A stretch of 64,000 nt of DNA, taken from NCBI RefSeq assembly GCF_022201045.2, contig NC_068556.1:3140001-3204000 (forward strand), read 5' to 3'. This DNA comes from Citrus sinensis. Lineage: Eukaryota > Streptophyta > Magnoliopsida > Sapindales > Rutaceae. Below the pieces are notes generated by a model. The model saw nothing but the letters and a program-made list of their open reading frames with translations. It searched no databases and was not told the origin of the DNA. This document shows positions 11,382-23,811 of the stretch, piece after piece; within the stretch, counting starts at the first letter, position 1; every line of letters begins with the position of its first letter. A program made the translations under genes and the position numbers.

Positions 11382-14300
11382 TCAGGAGACACTTCAGGTG
11401 GGAGGCGAGATTTGTCAAATCACTATTCAGCACCTGTTATAGGAGGCTAGAAGATCGATGTTGAAAAGTTTGATGGGAAAATCAACTTCGGCATGTGGAG
11501 GCGCGAAGTTATGGATGCCTTTATTCAAATCGATCTCGATGTTGTTTTGAAAAATAAAAGACACTTGTATGATAAAGAAATTTGGGATCGTATGAACGAG
11601 AAAGCCTGTGGTCAGATCAGATCTTGTTTGACCAAGGAGGTGAAATACTTGGTGAAAGATGAGGAGTGTGCAGTGACTTTGTGGCGTACATTGGAAGAGA
11701 AGTACCTGGTGAAAAGTCCTGAAAATCATCTTCATGCAATGAGCCAAGTATATGGCTTTCGAATGAAGTCTGGGGTGTCAATGCACGATCATGTTTCAAG
11801 ATTTGAAAAGTTACTTGCTGATTTGAAGAATCTTGATGAAGATATTAAAGATGAAGTCAAGGCTATGATTCTGTTACACTCACTACCAGAGGAATATAGC
11901 CATTTTGTGACTACTTTGATATATGGGAAGAGTGTGATCGTCTTTAAAGATGTTTGCACAGCATTGACTAGTTTGGAGATTCGGAATAATGATAAAAATT
12001 CTGAACGAGCATCGTCTGAAGTTTTGGTGAGCAGAGATTGAGCGATGGAGAAATAAAATAAGCGTGGTGGAAAGAATTCTCGATCCAAATCGAGAAGCAG
12101 AAATATAGCTCGAGATGAGTGTGCCTTTTGTCATGAAAAGGGCCATTAGAGAAAAAATTATCCAAAGGCTCAAAAGAGAGATGGGAAGAAACCAGCAGCA
12201 GCAAATATGGCACGGAAAGATGAGAACTCTGATTATTCACTAAGTATTACTCCTGCAGCATACGTGGCTAGTTCAAGTGAGTGGATACTTGATACTGGAG
12301 CAACCTATCATTTGTGTCCTATTAAGGAATGGTTTACGGATTTTCGTAATCTGAAATCCGGTGCAGTTATGATGGGGAATAATCAACATTGTCGCACAAT
12401 GGGGATAGGAACAATTCGGCTCAAAATGTTTGATGGAATGGTCAGAGAACTCAAAGAGGTTAGATTTGTTCCAGAGATAAAGAAAAATCTAATTTTTGTG
12501 GGTGCTTTGGAAGCTAAAGGTTGCAAAGTTACCATTGAAGATGGCACAATGAAGTTTACACATGGGGTTATGGTGATTCTGCAAGAGGTTCGGCGTCACA
12601 ATCTGTACTATTTGAAGGGAGGTACAACTGATGAAGCAAATATTGTTGAGGCGCACAGTGACACCACCAAGCTATGGCATGTACGACTGGGACATGCAGG
12701 AGAGAAGTCTTTACAAATTCTGATGAGGCATGGACTCTTAAAAGGTACCAAAACCTGTAAATTAAATTTCTGTGAGCATTGTGTAGTAGGCAAGAAAACA
12801 AGGGTCAAGTTTGGTACAGCTAATCACGATACTCGTGAGATCGTTGAATATGTTCATAGTGATGTATGGGGACCAACTAAGACTACATCAATTGGTGGAA
12901 GCCATTATTTTGTTATATTTGTTGATGATTTCTCTAGACGTGTGTGGGTGTACACCATGCGAGTAAAGGATGAGGTTCTAGAGATTTTCGTGAAATGAAA
13001 GAAATTGGTGGAGACTCAAACTAGCAAAAAGATCAAAGTATTACGATCTGATAATGGGGGTGAATATACTTCTGATTCATTCTTGCAAGTATGCCAGAAC
13101 GAGGGTATTAAAAGACATTTCATGGTGAGACATACTCCGCAACAGAACGGTGTGGCTGAGCGTATGAATCGTACTTTACTAGAGAAGGTACGGTGTATAT
13201 TATCTAATGCTGGTTTAGATAAAAAGTTTTGGGCTGAAACTGTGAGCTACGCAAGTCACTTGGTAAATCGGTTACCTTCTGCTGCAATTGGAGGTAAAAC
13301 TCCTATGGAAATGTGGTCTGGAAAGCATGCACAAGACTATGATTCCCTTCGTGTATTCGGGTGTCCAGCTTATTATCATGTCAAAGATGGTAAACTGGAT
13401 CCTCGTGCTAGAAAATCTATCTTTGTGGGATTCAAAGGTGGAGTAAAGGGCTTCAAGCTTTGGGATCTCGAAGACAAAAAGTTTGTGTGTAGCAGAGATG
13501 TCACATTTGATGAAGTTTCAATGATAAAAGCTTCAAGTTCTCAGCAGGTGGAGAACAATACCACAGAGGTATTGCAGTGGATGGAGTTTGATGCAACTCC
13601 ATATGTACCAGTTAGTTCTACATCAATGAATGGTTCAACTATGGATGTGACACCTAGAGTTGAAGAAGAGGTTGTTTCTTCTGATGTCCCACAAAATGAA
13701 GAAACAATTGATGATGTAGATAATGATGATTTTATAGCAACAAGGAGGCCAAAAAGAGAGATAAAGAAATCCGGATGGCTTACTAAAAATATGGTGGTAG
13801 CCTATGCACTTCCAGTTATTGATGATGACATCCCCAACACTTTCGGTGAAGCATTACGCAGTAGTGAAAGTGATCAGTGGAAGCTAGCCATGGAGGAAGA
13901 GATGAAATCTCTCCTTCAAAACCAAACTTGGGAACTTGTAAAGTTACCAAAGGGGAAAAGGGCTATTGGCAATAAATGGGTCTACACCAAAAAGCAAGGA
14001 TCTCCGAATCAAACAACTCCTCGATACAAGGCAAGGCTCGTGGCAAAATGTTTTACTCAAAAGGAAGGTATTGACTACAATGAAGTTTTCTCTCCAGTTG
14101 TAAAACATACTTTCATTCGTATCCTACTTGCCTTAGTTGCAGAATATGTGTTAGAGTTGGCTCAGTTGGATGTTAAGACAGCGTTCTTACATGGAGATTT
14201 GGAGGAGAAAATCTATACGATTCAGCCTTGTGGTTTCAGAGTTGCTGGAAAGGAGAATCATGTGTGTAGGTTGATTAAATCTTTGTACGGACTGAAGCAA

Positions 14301-15401
14301 TCGCCAAGGCAGTGGTACAAAAGATTTGATCAATTTATACGATGGCAGAAATTCACCAGAAGTGAACACGATCATTGTGTTTACTTTAGAAGACTACCAG
14401 ATAAAGCTTTCATCTATTTGCTACTCTATGTCGATGATATGCTTATAGTTTCGAAGAATATAGATGAGATCGAAAGATTAAAGAAGCAGCTGGCTTCTGA
14501 GTTCGAGATGAAAGACTTGGGTGATGTATAGAGAATACTTGGGATGGAGATTTGTAGAGACAAGAAGAATGGGAGCGTATGGTTGACTCAAAAGTCTTTT
14601 TTGAAGAAAGTGCTAGAAAGATTCGGTATGGATGACAAAACTAAACCGGTATGTACACCTCTAGCTCCTCATTTCAAATTAGGCTCTTCTTCATGTCCTA
14701 AATCTCAAGAGAAGCGCGATTACATGGCTCGTGTTCCATATGCTAGTGCTGTAGGTAGTCTTATGTATGCTATGGTATGTACAAGGCCCGATATATCTCA
14801 AGCAGTAAGCATGGTTAGTAGATACATGCACGATCCGGGTAAAAGTCACTGGCTTACAGTAAAGTGGATTCTTCGATATCTGTATGGGACAGTTGATGTT
14901 GGGTTATTGTTCAAGAAGGATTGTGGTCAACAATGTGTTGGGTATTGTGATTCTGATTTCGCTGGAGACCTTGACAAGCGAAGATCAACAACGGGCTACG
15001 TATTCACATTGGGTGGAGGTCCGGTTAGCTGGAGGTCAATTTTGCAATCGACAATTGCTCTGTCCACTACGGAAGCAAAGTACATGGCAGCAACTGAAGC
15101 TGTAAAGGAAGTTATCTGGTTGAAAGGCTTGTTAGGTGATTTGGGAGTAATCCAGGAGAACATTACGGTCTTCTGTGATAATCAAAGTGCGATATTCCTT
15201 GGGAAGAATCAAACATATCACGCTCGGACGAAGCACATAGATGTGAAATATCATTATGTGAGAGAGATTATCGAGAGCGGTGTTGTGTTGTTGAGAAAGA
15301 TCGATACCAAAGATAATCCATCAGATATGTTGACGAATGTAGTTTCTGGAGTTAAGTTTCAACATTGCTTGAAATTAATTCAAATCCTTCGATTGTGTTA
15401 A
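11382..15401 (+). pseudogene. Copia gag-pol polyprotein, nonsense-riddled
   Basis: One continuous frame of about 1340 codons, the usual Tnt1-type size, with no frameshift seen. It contains six in-frame stops: 11448, 12039, 12054, 12147, 12996 and 14529. Recognisable parts are gag from about 11451; a CCHC knuckle at 12120-12164 whose Trp after the His is a stop and whose last Cys is Tyr; protease DTGA at 12291; integrase HHCC (about 12679-12783) and its catalytic Asp/Asp/Glu region (12861-13170); RT YVDD at 14427-14438; and RNase H CDSD, TEAK and CDN (about 14946-15180). I see no in-frame start ATG just upstream: the codon before Ser at 11382 is ATT. No functional polyprotein can be made. Confidence 0.92.
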
Positions 15402-15573
15402 AGATATGTCCTTCGGGAATTTTGAACTACGGTTGGCTTGATCCCAAATTTTGGGTACGTAGGCAGTCAAAACGACACAGCCATTCTGGATCCTTATTGA
15501 AGGATCACTTTGGGGATGAGGGTTTGTTGGTAGTCGGCTCAGATTTGGACAAATTTTCGCCGAGGTGGAGAAT

Positions 15574-16080
15574 TGTTGAAAAGTCATGCACGCGACATTG
15601 AAATTCAAAATGAATGCAAAATTTCAAATGGCTACCAAACATTTGAAGAAAAAATGGAAAGTTGGCAAATTTGTCAAATTTGCCAAATGGACACCATTGA
15701 CTATTGGCTTAGGTTAGGTGAAATAGTAAAGGGGTTGGTGTAATAGTGCCATTATTTTTCCTATAAATAGATGGCACTTATTCCATTCTAAATCATCCCA
15801 AAATTGTTAAGCTTATAAGTTTCTAAGCTTTTGAGAGAAGTGAGAGTCGTGTGTCTGGGAAATTTATCTTTACTGCAGAGTGTGAGAGTACTGGGTATAT
15901 TTGGGTTTCTAGGAAGTGAGATTCGTTACTCAAATATTGTATTATATTAATTATTAAATAAACAATTATTCTTTTTTACCTTCGTGGATGTAGGTTTAAT
16001 TACCGAACCACGTAAATTCTTATATCCTTTATTTTTCAGTAATTATTTGGTGCGCTTGATTCCGCATTCCGCGCACAACA
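15574..16080 (+). repeat. 3' LTR of copia element
   Basis: 507 bp, matching the 5' LTR with scattered substitutions, including a TATA box at 15761-15770. It is preceded by the purine-rich segment GAGGTGGAGAAT, which serves as polypurine tract. Confidence 0.95.
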
Positions 16081-16410
16081 ACTACACCATAGAAAGAGTC
16101 ATTCCCTTTGTTAAACATATACCAATTTAGGCGTCACCAACGTTATTTAGCTGTTGTTATACCGTTTTGATATCCGCGTCAACGTCAAAATTTGGCATCT
16201 TGGCATTTCTAGTAGCCATGACCGTGTTCCTATCATGCATACCTTGTAGAAATTGTGAACGAACTTCTAGAGGCGCGGCCAGAATTCACATGGAAAAAAG
16301 ACCCCAACGGCCGTACACCGTTGCACCTGTGTAGCAGCAAAGGCCATCTAGAGATAACCGGAGAGCTGCTAAAGATGGATCCTGACCTTTCTTCTTCGCA
16401 GGACAATGAA

Positions 16411-18378
16411 CGTGATCAAAATCTGCATGTGAATCGTCAAACAAATTTTAAAAGTTTTAACCCAACAACCTTCTTAAATCTGCGTGTGATCAAAATCAGA
16501 CAGTTTATACTTGTAGCAAAGGCATAGCAATATCATTCGCGGAAATATTCCATGTGAATTTGCGAAATGCGATTATCAGCACTTACGATACGAAATAACA
16601 GATACATAGGGACCATTTTTACTAGTAATTTTTGTACTCTTTCTATAATTATATACACTGTGTTATGACTTGTGTTTAACTAAAGTTTTCTAATTAACCT
16701 GGGAATCTCAGACTTAATTGATTAAAGGTTGGGGTGCGTTGGTTTACGACGACATAAAAAATAAGGGAAAAAAGAGCATTTTACTTTTACAATAGTGTAA
16801 CTACATTTCTAACTAGAAGCAGATTATATGTATTTAGTGTTTGTTTTTAAAACAATTTGATGGTTCCTATGTTGTATGGGTAAAATAATCAAATCTCAAT
16901 GAATTGAGTGGATCAAAAGACAACATAAAAACGTTATGTAACCACGTACATGTGTAGAGGTTCTTGGATTCTATATTTATCTCAAGAACAACACTTGGTT
17001 GTTGATATTCTATAAATAGCTAGATAATGTTACTGTAGGAATAAAAGAGTGAAGATGCTAAATTGAAAAAAAAAAAAAAAATGGAGGGTATGCATTAAGT
17101 GCAAATTGATCAGGAAGGTCAGCTTCGTGCTTTGCTTAGGGATACTGCTTGTGAGCTAATAATGAATTTTAGCTGACCTGCAGCTGGGGTAGGTATAGGC
17201 TGATTTGATTTCGGAACGACAACAAAGGTCTGAGAAATTATGCTTTTTCTAATGCCAACAAATTGGGCTCGAAGCAGAGCAAGGTCAGCCCAATAAATAA
17301 ATAAAGAAAATGGATAGAGAATTTTTTCAAGGGAAATTAAAAAAAAAAAAAAAGACTCGATGAGTTATGAAGTCAGGTCGTTCGTCACCAAGATTCAGGT
17401 TACGGGCGAATGGCGTAGCTGTATTTTTCTGACTTTCTTGTTCAATAATATTCACTCGGGGCCTACTCTTGCTACGACTTGTAGGCCAGTTCCTACGTAC
17501 ACCCCGTTTCTTTAGTAATTTAATAAGTCCGCAAAGGTAGTTTCTCATATTCATTCTCGGATGGTGACTGGTGCATTCTCTAATTTAATTATATGAAAAT
17601 GACATGATGAGCCTAGGAAAGATAAATACGCAAAAGCGTAATCATCTTCAACTAACTATTAGAGGGAGACGATATTTCGATGGGATAGCGGAATTAATTG
17701 CCTCCAGAAAGATGGCAATTCTAAAAATCAAAGAGTAAGTTTCTTATAAGTTTCAGGTTAATTTTTGCACGAGGATACATGTTTCAACATTCATCAAATT
17801 CCGAACATTATTTTCGTTAGTCATGAAATTAAGGACATTTCGATATATATATATTCCCTTCTCTTTTTCATTTTTCCAATGGCCAAAAAAGAAAAAAAAA
17901 AGAAAAAAAGAAACTTTACATAATTTTAGTTTAAGGGTTAATTCCAAGTCGAGGACCCTTTTTTTTTCATCATTTGTCGAATTGAAGACATTTCGCTAAA
18001 TGGTGTCGTTCATCTTCTCTAAGTCCATGACTTCACAGTGGCTCCGAGTTTGTGGAGTCATAGCAAAAATCTTAAAGTCATATTTGGTTTTAAATTTGAG
18101 CAATTGTAATTTAATTAAAAGTTACAGTATTAAAGTATATGATAAGCATTAGTTGGCTTATAAGTTAAGTTAATTTAATTTACTATTTGTATAATAAAAA
18201 GCTTGTAAATATTGGTCCCGATCTTATTTAGAATTTTAAAGTGATGGAAATTTTGATAAAACTTTAAAATTATGGTGTTTAAGAAATTTGAAACTTAAAG
18301 ACCATGCGGTTTATATCTTTTCTTAAACTTTTTTGCACTTTAAAATTCTAAATTAGAGTATATGTATGTATGTACGTA

Positions 18379-18411
<33 letters not shown>

Positions 18412-18440
18412 TTTCTCTTCATTGTCATTATTACTAAGGA
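16411..18440. other. Unassigned spacer after copy B breakpoint
   Basis: Homology to the ankyrin gene stops abruptly at about 16411, and the sequence to 18440 has no match to the rest of the window. A minus-strand frame at 17327-17554 (75 codons) and short + strand frames near 17100 are seen, but they lack recognisable domains. A purine-rich tract (17889-17911) and an A run (17066-17081) are present. Confidence 0.3.
18361..18411. repeat. Compound TATG/TG/TA microsatellite
   Basis: Tracts of TATG-like units, then GTGTGTGTG, then (TA)n, at the left edge of the duplicated block U2. Confidence 0.8.
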
Positions 18441-19837
18441 TGACAAATGATTCCTAACGAGTCAGCTCTGCATGGTGTTTAGGTCTGCATTTCTTTTAAA
18501 ACACTAATTGAGTTCAAATTGGGCTTCCATTTTTATTTTTGTGTTGATTTTTCCAATCGCGTTGGTTTCGGGTTGACAATCTCTAACTCATTTCTGTCAT
18601 TAGACATACACGACGTGATTATTATATATGTTTTATATTTTAACCTGAATCATTACAACTAATTTGACTACCTTACAATATTAGAGAGGATTACTTTATT
18701 TAACCCATTAATCATTGGATCCAATTCGTTTAACACCAATCTAAATTTAATTTAACAAGTGAAATACAATACCACCTAAAAACAAATTGAACAATAAAAT
18801 AACAAATAAAAACTCTTTTACATCAGCGATTACTACAAAACAGTCTTAACTACACTTTCAAAAGTTAAACAAGAAATAAAACTATAAAAAATAATTTTTT
18901 TAAATAGTTTTGTGTCGTTAACTGGTTGATTTGACATGAATAAAAATGGTGAATCATGAGTCACAAATAAAAAAGTGGCTTAAAGAGATTTCAAAACCTG
19001 AATACGCTAAACTTATAATTAACTAGTTGAAGCAAATACAATATGATTGCTATCCATGTCAAATGTTTTCAATCTGAGTCATTGAAGGCATTTATATACA
19101 ATCAGTTAATAGATTTTTTTTTTCATTTTAAAAGTTAAGAGTGAACAAAAAACATATGTGGCCGCACAATGTGAATGGTGTCTCTCAAGAATATTCAAGT
19201 CTGAAATTTTATTATACGTGGTGCTATTGACACCCATAATACTTTATAAAATTATTTTTATTTATTTTTATTTATTTATCCTTAACTAAGGCATAATCTC
19301 TTTCTTATCTAAAACTATTTACACCCCATTTAGATATATCTTCTCTGTGATTGTAAAACTTGCATTTGTAAAAAATAAAATAAAAAAGCTAGCTCCTTAA
19401 TTTTGCATATCCTTATTATAGCCATATTTATTTTCAATATTCCCATTTAAGAGAGTGGAAACCATTAAACTTGTGTATGTTTGGTGAATTTTCAAATCTT
19501 AAGAAACTAAATAAAGAAACAATATTAGGTTTTGTTTATAAAGAAAACAAGCAACAAAAAAGATGGTGGTAGATAAAAAACCAAATACTTGTAAATAGTG
19601 TACAGAGTTTGAGATCTTAGATATAGAGAGAGAAAAAGAGTTAGAGTGAGAAAGACAAAGAAATATATTATTTGATTGAAAAATTAATGTGCATTTTCGA
19701 AAATACCCTTAAAAGTGATTTTTCTGAGGATTTTTAGGGTGCTAATTGCACTACTCTTTTTGTTATTCCGGTTCACTATTGACTATATTATAAATGTAGG
19801 ACTAGAGATATGTAAAATATTACTTTCTAACGAAATT
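18441..19837. repeat. Duplicated upstream block U2
   Basis: Paralogous to 851-2124 plus 4963-5130. It has no coding sequence. It carries the empty site (19678-19686) of the 2.8-kb Mutator-like element and is itself interrupted by a TRIM at 19838. Confidence 0.85.
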
Positions 19838-20254
19838 TGTAACATCCTAGGCAAATTCCACATCGGTAAGGCACGATAGAGATGCTGAGTTTATAAGGGG
19901 TGATCCATACCTTAATTGGCAAGACACATTTTGGTGTGTATGGATGCCTTGGAAACAAAACCATGCGGGTCTTATTAAGGCCCAAAGCAGACAATATCTT
20001 GCCAGGTTTAGGTTGGGTCATGACATTATGGTATCAAAGCAGCTCCTCGTATTCTCTTGAGCGAAATGTAACATCCTAGGTGAATCCCACATCGGCAAAA
20101 CATGAGAGAGATGCTGATTTTATAAGGGGTGATCCACACCTTAATTGGCAAGACGCGTTTTGGGATGTATGGACACCTTGAAAACAAAACCATGCAGCTT
20201 TTGTTAAGGCCCAAAGTGGATGATATCTTGTCAGGTTTAGGTTGGATCATGACA
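19838..20254 (+). mobile_element. Complete TRIM retrotransposon, 417 bp
   Basis: Two 188-bp LTRs, 19838-20025 and 20067-20254, both begin TGTAACATCC and end CATGACA. The 41-bp interior starts with a primer-binding-like TGGTATCAAAGC (20029-20040). The target duplication AAATT is at 19833-19837 and 20255-20259, and the paralogous block before gene A keeps the single AAATT at 5131-5135. Terminal-repeat retrotransposons in miniature carry no genes and move only with helper proteins. LTR-interior-LTR structure, target duplication and empty site all agree. Confidence 0.92.
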
Positions 20255-20583
20255 AAATTAAGATGACTCCTAAATTAAAACGTGTGCAATCATGGAGAAA
20301 TTTCATGGTGCCTCCTCTCATTTGTTCGCGTCTCAATTGCGAACAGTGACTCAGTAGTCAAGCCTGAAATTTTGATTTTTCCTGTTTAGATATTAAAGTT
20401 ATTTGTTTTTCGGAGAAATCTAAAAAGACCCCACTACTAGTGCCTATGCAATGACAGGGAAATTTCGTAGTCTGTCGAAGTCAAAACAAAGCCTTGCTGT
20501 CTCTTTATAATTAAATATTTAAATTCTCCTCTCATCAACCCAATTCCCGGTAGCTCGCTAGCTGCAACTTCTGTTATTGAGAA

Positions 20584-23478
20584 ATGGACGAACGCCTCTT
20601 TGAGACCGTACTCAAAGGGGAGACACCAAATTTTCTGAATCTGGTTCAAAAAGATGAGGAAATAATCAAACAAACTGTTCCTGGATCTTTGAACACAGTC
20701 CTACACTTAGCAGCACGTTATGGGCACGAAGAGTTGGCGTTGGAGATTTTGAAGTTGTGTCCAGAGATGTTGGCGGCAACGAATGAAAAATTGGAGACTC
20801 CAGTGCATGAAGCATGCAGAGAAGGGAGGCTACACATTGTGAGGCTCTTTCTGGAGACTGATTCTTGGGTGGTTCACAAGATGAATAGAAACAAGGAGAG
20901 TGCGCTTTATGTGGCGTGTGAGAGAGGGAGGCTTGATGTTGTCAAGCAGCTGCTCAACTATCCATCGGTGTCGCTGCTCGAGATGGATGATGGATTGACC
21001 ACTTCTCTTCATGTTGCAGCTTCAGCTGGGCATTTAGGTACTTTTGCTAACTTCGTGGTGGTAACTGTTAGGTTTAATAATTTGTATTTTTATACCAAAG
21101 TTTGACCAAATAAATCTAACGGTGGGCCTCTATGTCTTCTCACGTGTTACTCTTCTTCAATCTCCACTCTCTTTCCCCCTCCCCCCCGCCCCCCCCCCCC
21201 CCCCCCTCCAAAAAAAAAGAGTCCTAAGGGAGACATAATCGCAATAGAAATAATGGTAAAATCGTATAATGTTGTTAGTGTTAAATGAAAAAGAATGCTG
21301 ATTTCTAACTTAATCCTATAACCCTATATGATTTTATAGTTGTTTGTTGTTAGCGTGTTAGAATCTTCGATTTAAATATCAATACTCTTTTTCCTTTGGA
21401 TGTGTTTTAAAGAGTACATAGTTTTAATTCAACATTATTTGATATAAGACCTCTTCAATTCATATTTTTGTTTTTCATTACACAAAGAAAATTTTTCTTA
21501 CCACAGTATAAGTTTTACACAATATTATACATAATATTTCTTGTATTGGAGTGAGGAATGAAAATTTAGGTTTCAATATTGAAAAGACTTAAAAAATGGA
21601 GGAGATTTTTTATGGGGAGGGGAAGCCGCTGTACTAAACAACATTATACTATGATCATTTACCATTTCAGAAGTCGTTGTCCACAACAATTTTAAGAAAA
21701 TATACTTACTACAAAGATACGTGAAAAGTCTTCTATACAGGCATCCATAAACTTCTCTTTTAACTTCCAAGTATGTTACATGATAGTGATCTAAAATATG
21801 AAACGATCCTTTAATCAAACACCATATAAAGCTAAATTAAGTAAAAATTGAACACGATTAAAACATAGAAAGAGTCATTCCCTTTGTTAAACAGTTATCA
21901 ATTTAGGCATCACCGACGTTATTTAGCTGTTGTTGTACCGTATTGATATCCGCATCGCCGTCAAAATTTGGCATCTTGGCTTTTCTAGTAGCCATGACCG
22001 AGTTCCTATCATGCATACCTTGTAGAAATTGTGAACGAACTTCTAGAGGCGCGGCCAGAATTCACATGGAAAAAAGACCCCAACGGCCGTACACCGTTGA
22101 CCCTGTGTAGCAGCAAAGGCCATCTAGAGATAACCAGAGAGCTGCTAAAGATGGATCCTGACCTTTCTTCTTCGCAAGACAATGAAGGTCGAACACCACT
22201 GCATTGGGCTACCATCAAAGGCAGGGTAAACATTATTGACGAAATACTCTCTGTGAACCTTGAGTCCTCTGAGATTAGAACATTACACGGAGAGACAGTT
22301 CTGCATCTTGGAGTCAAGAACAATCAATATGAAGCCGTAAAGCACTTGATGGAGACTTTGAACACCACAAAACTTGTGAACACGCCAGATAATGATGGCA
22401 ACACAATCTTACATCTCGCAACTGCCGGAAAGTTTACTAGTGTAAGTTCTTAGTTCTAGCCGTATTTCATTAATTTGGCATTCAGGTCGACTCTATAGCT
22501 GAAATTAATGTTTTCTTTTTCTTTTTTCTCCTCTCTCTCTTTTGCTTCCCTCTGTCTTTTGGCTTGACGTAGATGGTCATATACTTACTGAAGCTTGGCG
22601 TACAAGTAAATGCAATAAATCGGAATGGTTTCACTGCTCTAGATATAGTTGAGCGTGATGCAAGTAATAGAGATGCTTTTCTAATAGTATCCGCATTACA
22701 AGAAGCAGGAGCTAAGAATTGTGATCAGTTGCCACCAGTGTCCCCAGATATTCAAATTCAACCCCTAGATGATACCAGCCAGAGCATAAGATTTTCAATG
22801 CCTAAAAAAGTACCTAAATCTTCGTCCGGAAATCACCCCCACTGGCACCTAAGTAACCTGGAAAAGCAGATTGAAGTCGAAAAGGAGGGTTTAAGAAATG
22901 CACGTAAAACAATTATTGTTGTGGCAGTTTTAATAGCCACAGTGACGTTTGCAGCTGGCATAAATCCCCCAGGGGGATATAACCAAGTTACTGGGAAAAG
23001 CATTGTGGGTAAGCAAATCTCCTTTAAGGTGTTCATGGTCTGCAACATCTTGGCATTGTTCCTGTCCCTAGGCATAGTGATTTTACTAGTTAGCAATATT
23101 CATGTTGGACGAAAATCACTAATGAAATTATTGGCGGTGATGCACAAATTGATGTGGCTGTCTATATCATTAATGGCGGCAGCTTATGTTGCTGCCTTAT
23201 GGACAATTATGCCACATGGGAGAGGGATGGTTTGGGAGTTGGTGGTTTTAGTTTCCGTAGGGGGAGTGTGCACATTGGCCATATTTGCAGGGCTGATGGC
23301 ATTGTCAGTGAGGCATTTGCTTAGAATAAGGAAATCAAGGAAAATCTTAGATAAATATGGAATCCCTGATAGTAGCACTAGCCTGGTTGCAGAGAGGCAG
23401 ATGATGCAGAAAGAGAGCTACGAATCTAGTGATTCGGAATTTGATAACTCTTACGAAGCAGTTTACGCTCTGTACTAG
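20584..23478 (+). CDS. Ankyrin-repeat protein with PGG membrane domain, copy C
   Basis: Exons 20584-21037, 22026-22441 and 22573-23478 give 591 codons with the same phases as copy A; exon 2 is 416 bp in both. The N-terminal part (to about residue 360) is ankyrin repeats. The C-terminal part holds the PGG domain, with NPPGG starting at codon 430 (from about 22963) and about four hydrophobic helices. One repeat reads TPLT at residues 174-177, where copies A and B have TPLH; the ACC codon is at 22100-22102. The family acts at membranes in stress or defence signalling; this is inferred. Its 5' flank is a mosaic of A-type sequence (to about 20313) and B-type sequence (after it). Intact. Confidence 0.9.
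21175..21219. repeat. Poly-C then poly-A tract in intron 1 of copy C
   Basis: A run of C interrupted by a single T and a single G (about 21175-21209), including 18 uninterrupted C at 21189-21206, then about nine A. Copy B has only five C at the same place, so the tract expanded after duplication. Such runs are also prone to sequencing error. Confidence 0.85.
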
Positions 23479-23811
23479 ATGTATAAGGGATGTACTGGGA
23501 TTCAGTGACTTCTCGAGCATTGCTAACTTACGTATCGTTAATATTATCAGATAGCATGCTGGGTAGTCCAGTCCCGTGCACTTTTCAGTCTTTTATGTAT
23601 TTTAATGTAAGTTATAGCAAAAATGAAAGCCATTTTGTACGGTATCAGTTACGAGTTACAAATGCTACCAAAGGGTACATGACCGCAGTTAAGTACCTGG
23701 CACTAATCCATTTTGAAAACAGAGTGCTCTCTTTCTGCAAGGTTGGATTGGATCCAATTCCCAACTGGGAATGTGAATAACAGCTCGGGACTATTTATCC
23801 ACAAGCACGCA
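23479..23811. repeat. 3' flank of copy C, duplicated behind copy D
   Basis: Closely similar to 28320-28650. It ends at the sequence ACAAGCACGCATG (23801-23813), where the 3' flank runs straight into the last part of exon 1 of copy D. This is the junction of the tandem duplication. Confidence 0.8.

Larger units (their letters stand above)
10505..16080 (+). mobile_element. Complete Ty1/copia (Tnt1-like) retrotransposon, 5576 bp
   Basis: It has two LTRs (10505-11010, 506 bp; 15574-16080, 507 bp), both starting TGTTG and ending ACAACA. The target duplication ACTAC is at 10500-10504 and 16081-16085. A primer-binding site lies directly after the 5' LTR and a purine-rich tract directly before the 3' LTR. 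Domain order is gag, protease, integrase, reverse transcriptase, RNase H, which defines the copia superfamily. It sits in intron 1 of ankyrin copy B in the same orientation; the matching place in copy C (about 21857) is empty. The LTRs differ at several positions, so insertion is not very recent. Confidence 0.97.
9258..16410 (+). pseudogene. Ankyrin/PGG gene copy B, broken
   Basis: Exon 1 runs from the ATG at 9258 to the donor after 9711 and is close to exon 1 of copy C. At 9489-9491 it has TGA where copy C has TGC (Cys), cutting the protein after 77 residues. Intron 1 holds a 5576-bp copia element. Exon 2 starts at 16250 (acceptor ending TTGTAG) and stays homologous to copy C only to about 16410, in the middle of an ankyrin repeat. 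Beyond that no exon 3 or PGG sequence is found. The nonsense codon, the element and the truncation each disable it. The frame is otherwise well kept, which suggests recent loss. Confidence 0.9.

Noticed and set aside
19827..20250. Two similar minus-strand frames of 64 and 74 codons
   Set aside because: They are the same frame read through the two LTRs of a TRIM, so the similarity reflects the terminal repeats and not a gene family.
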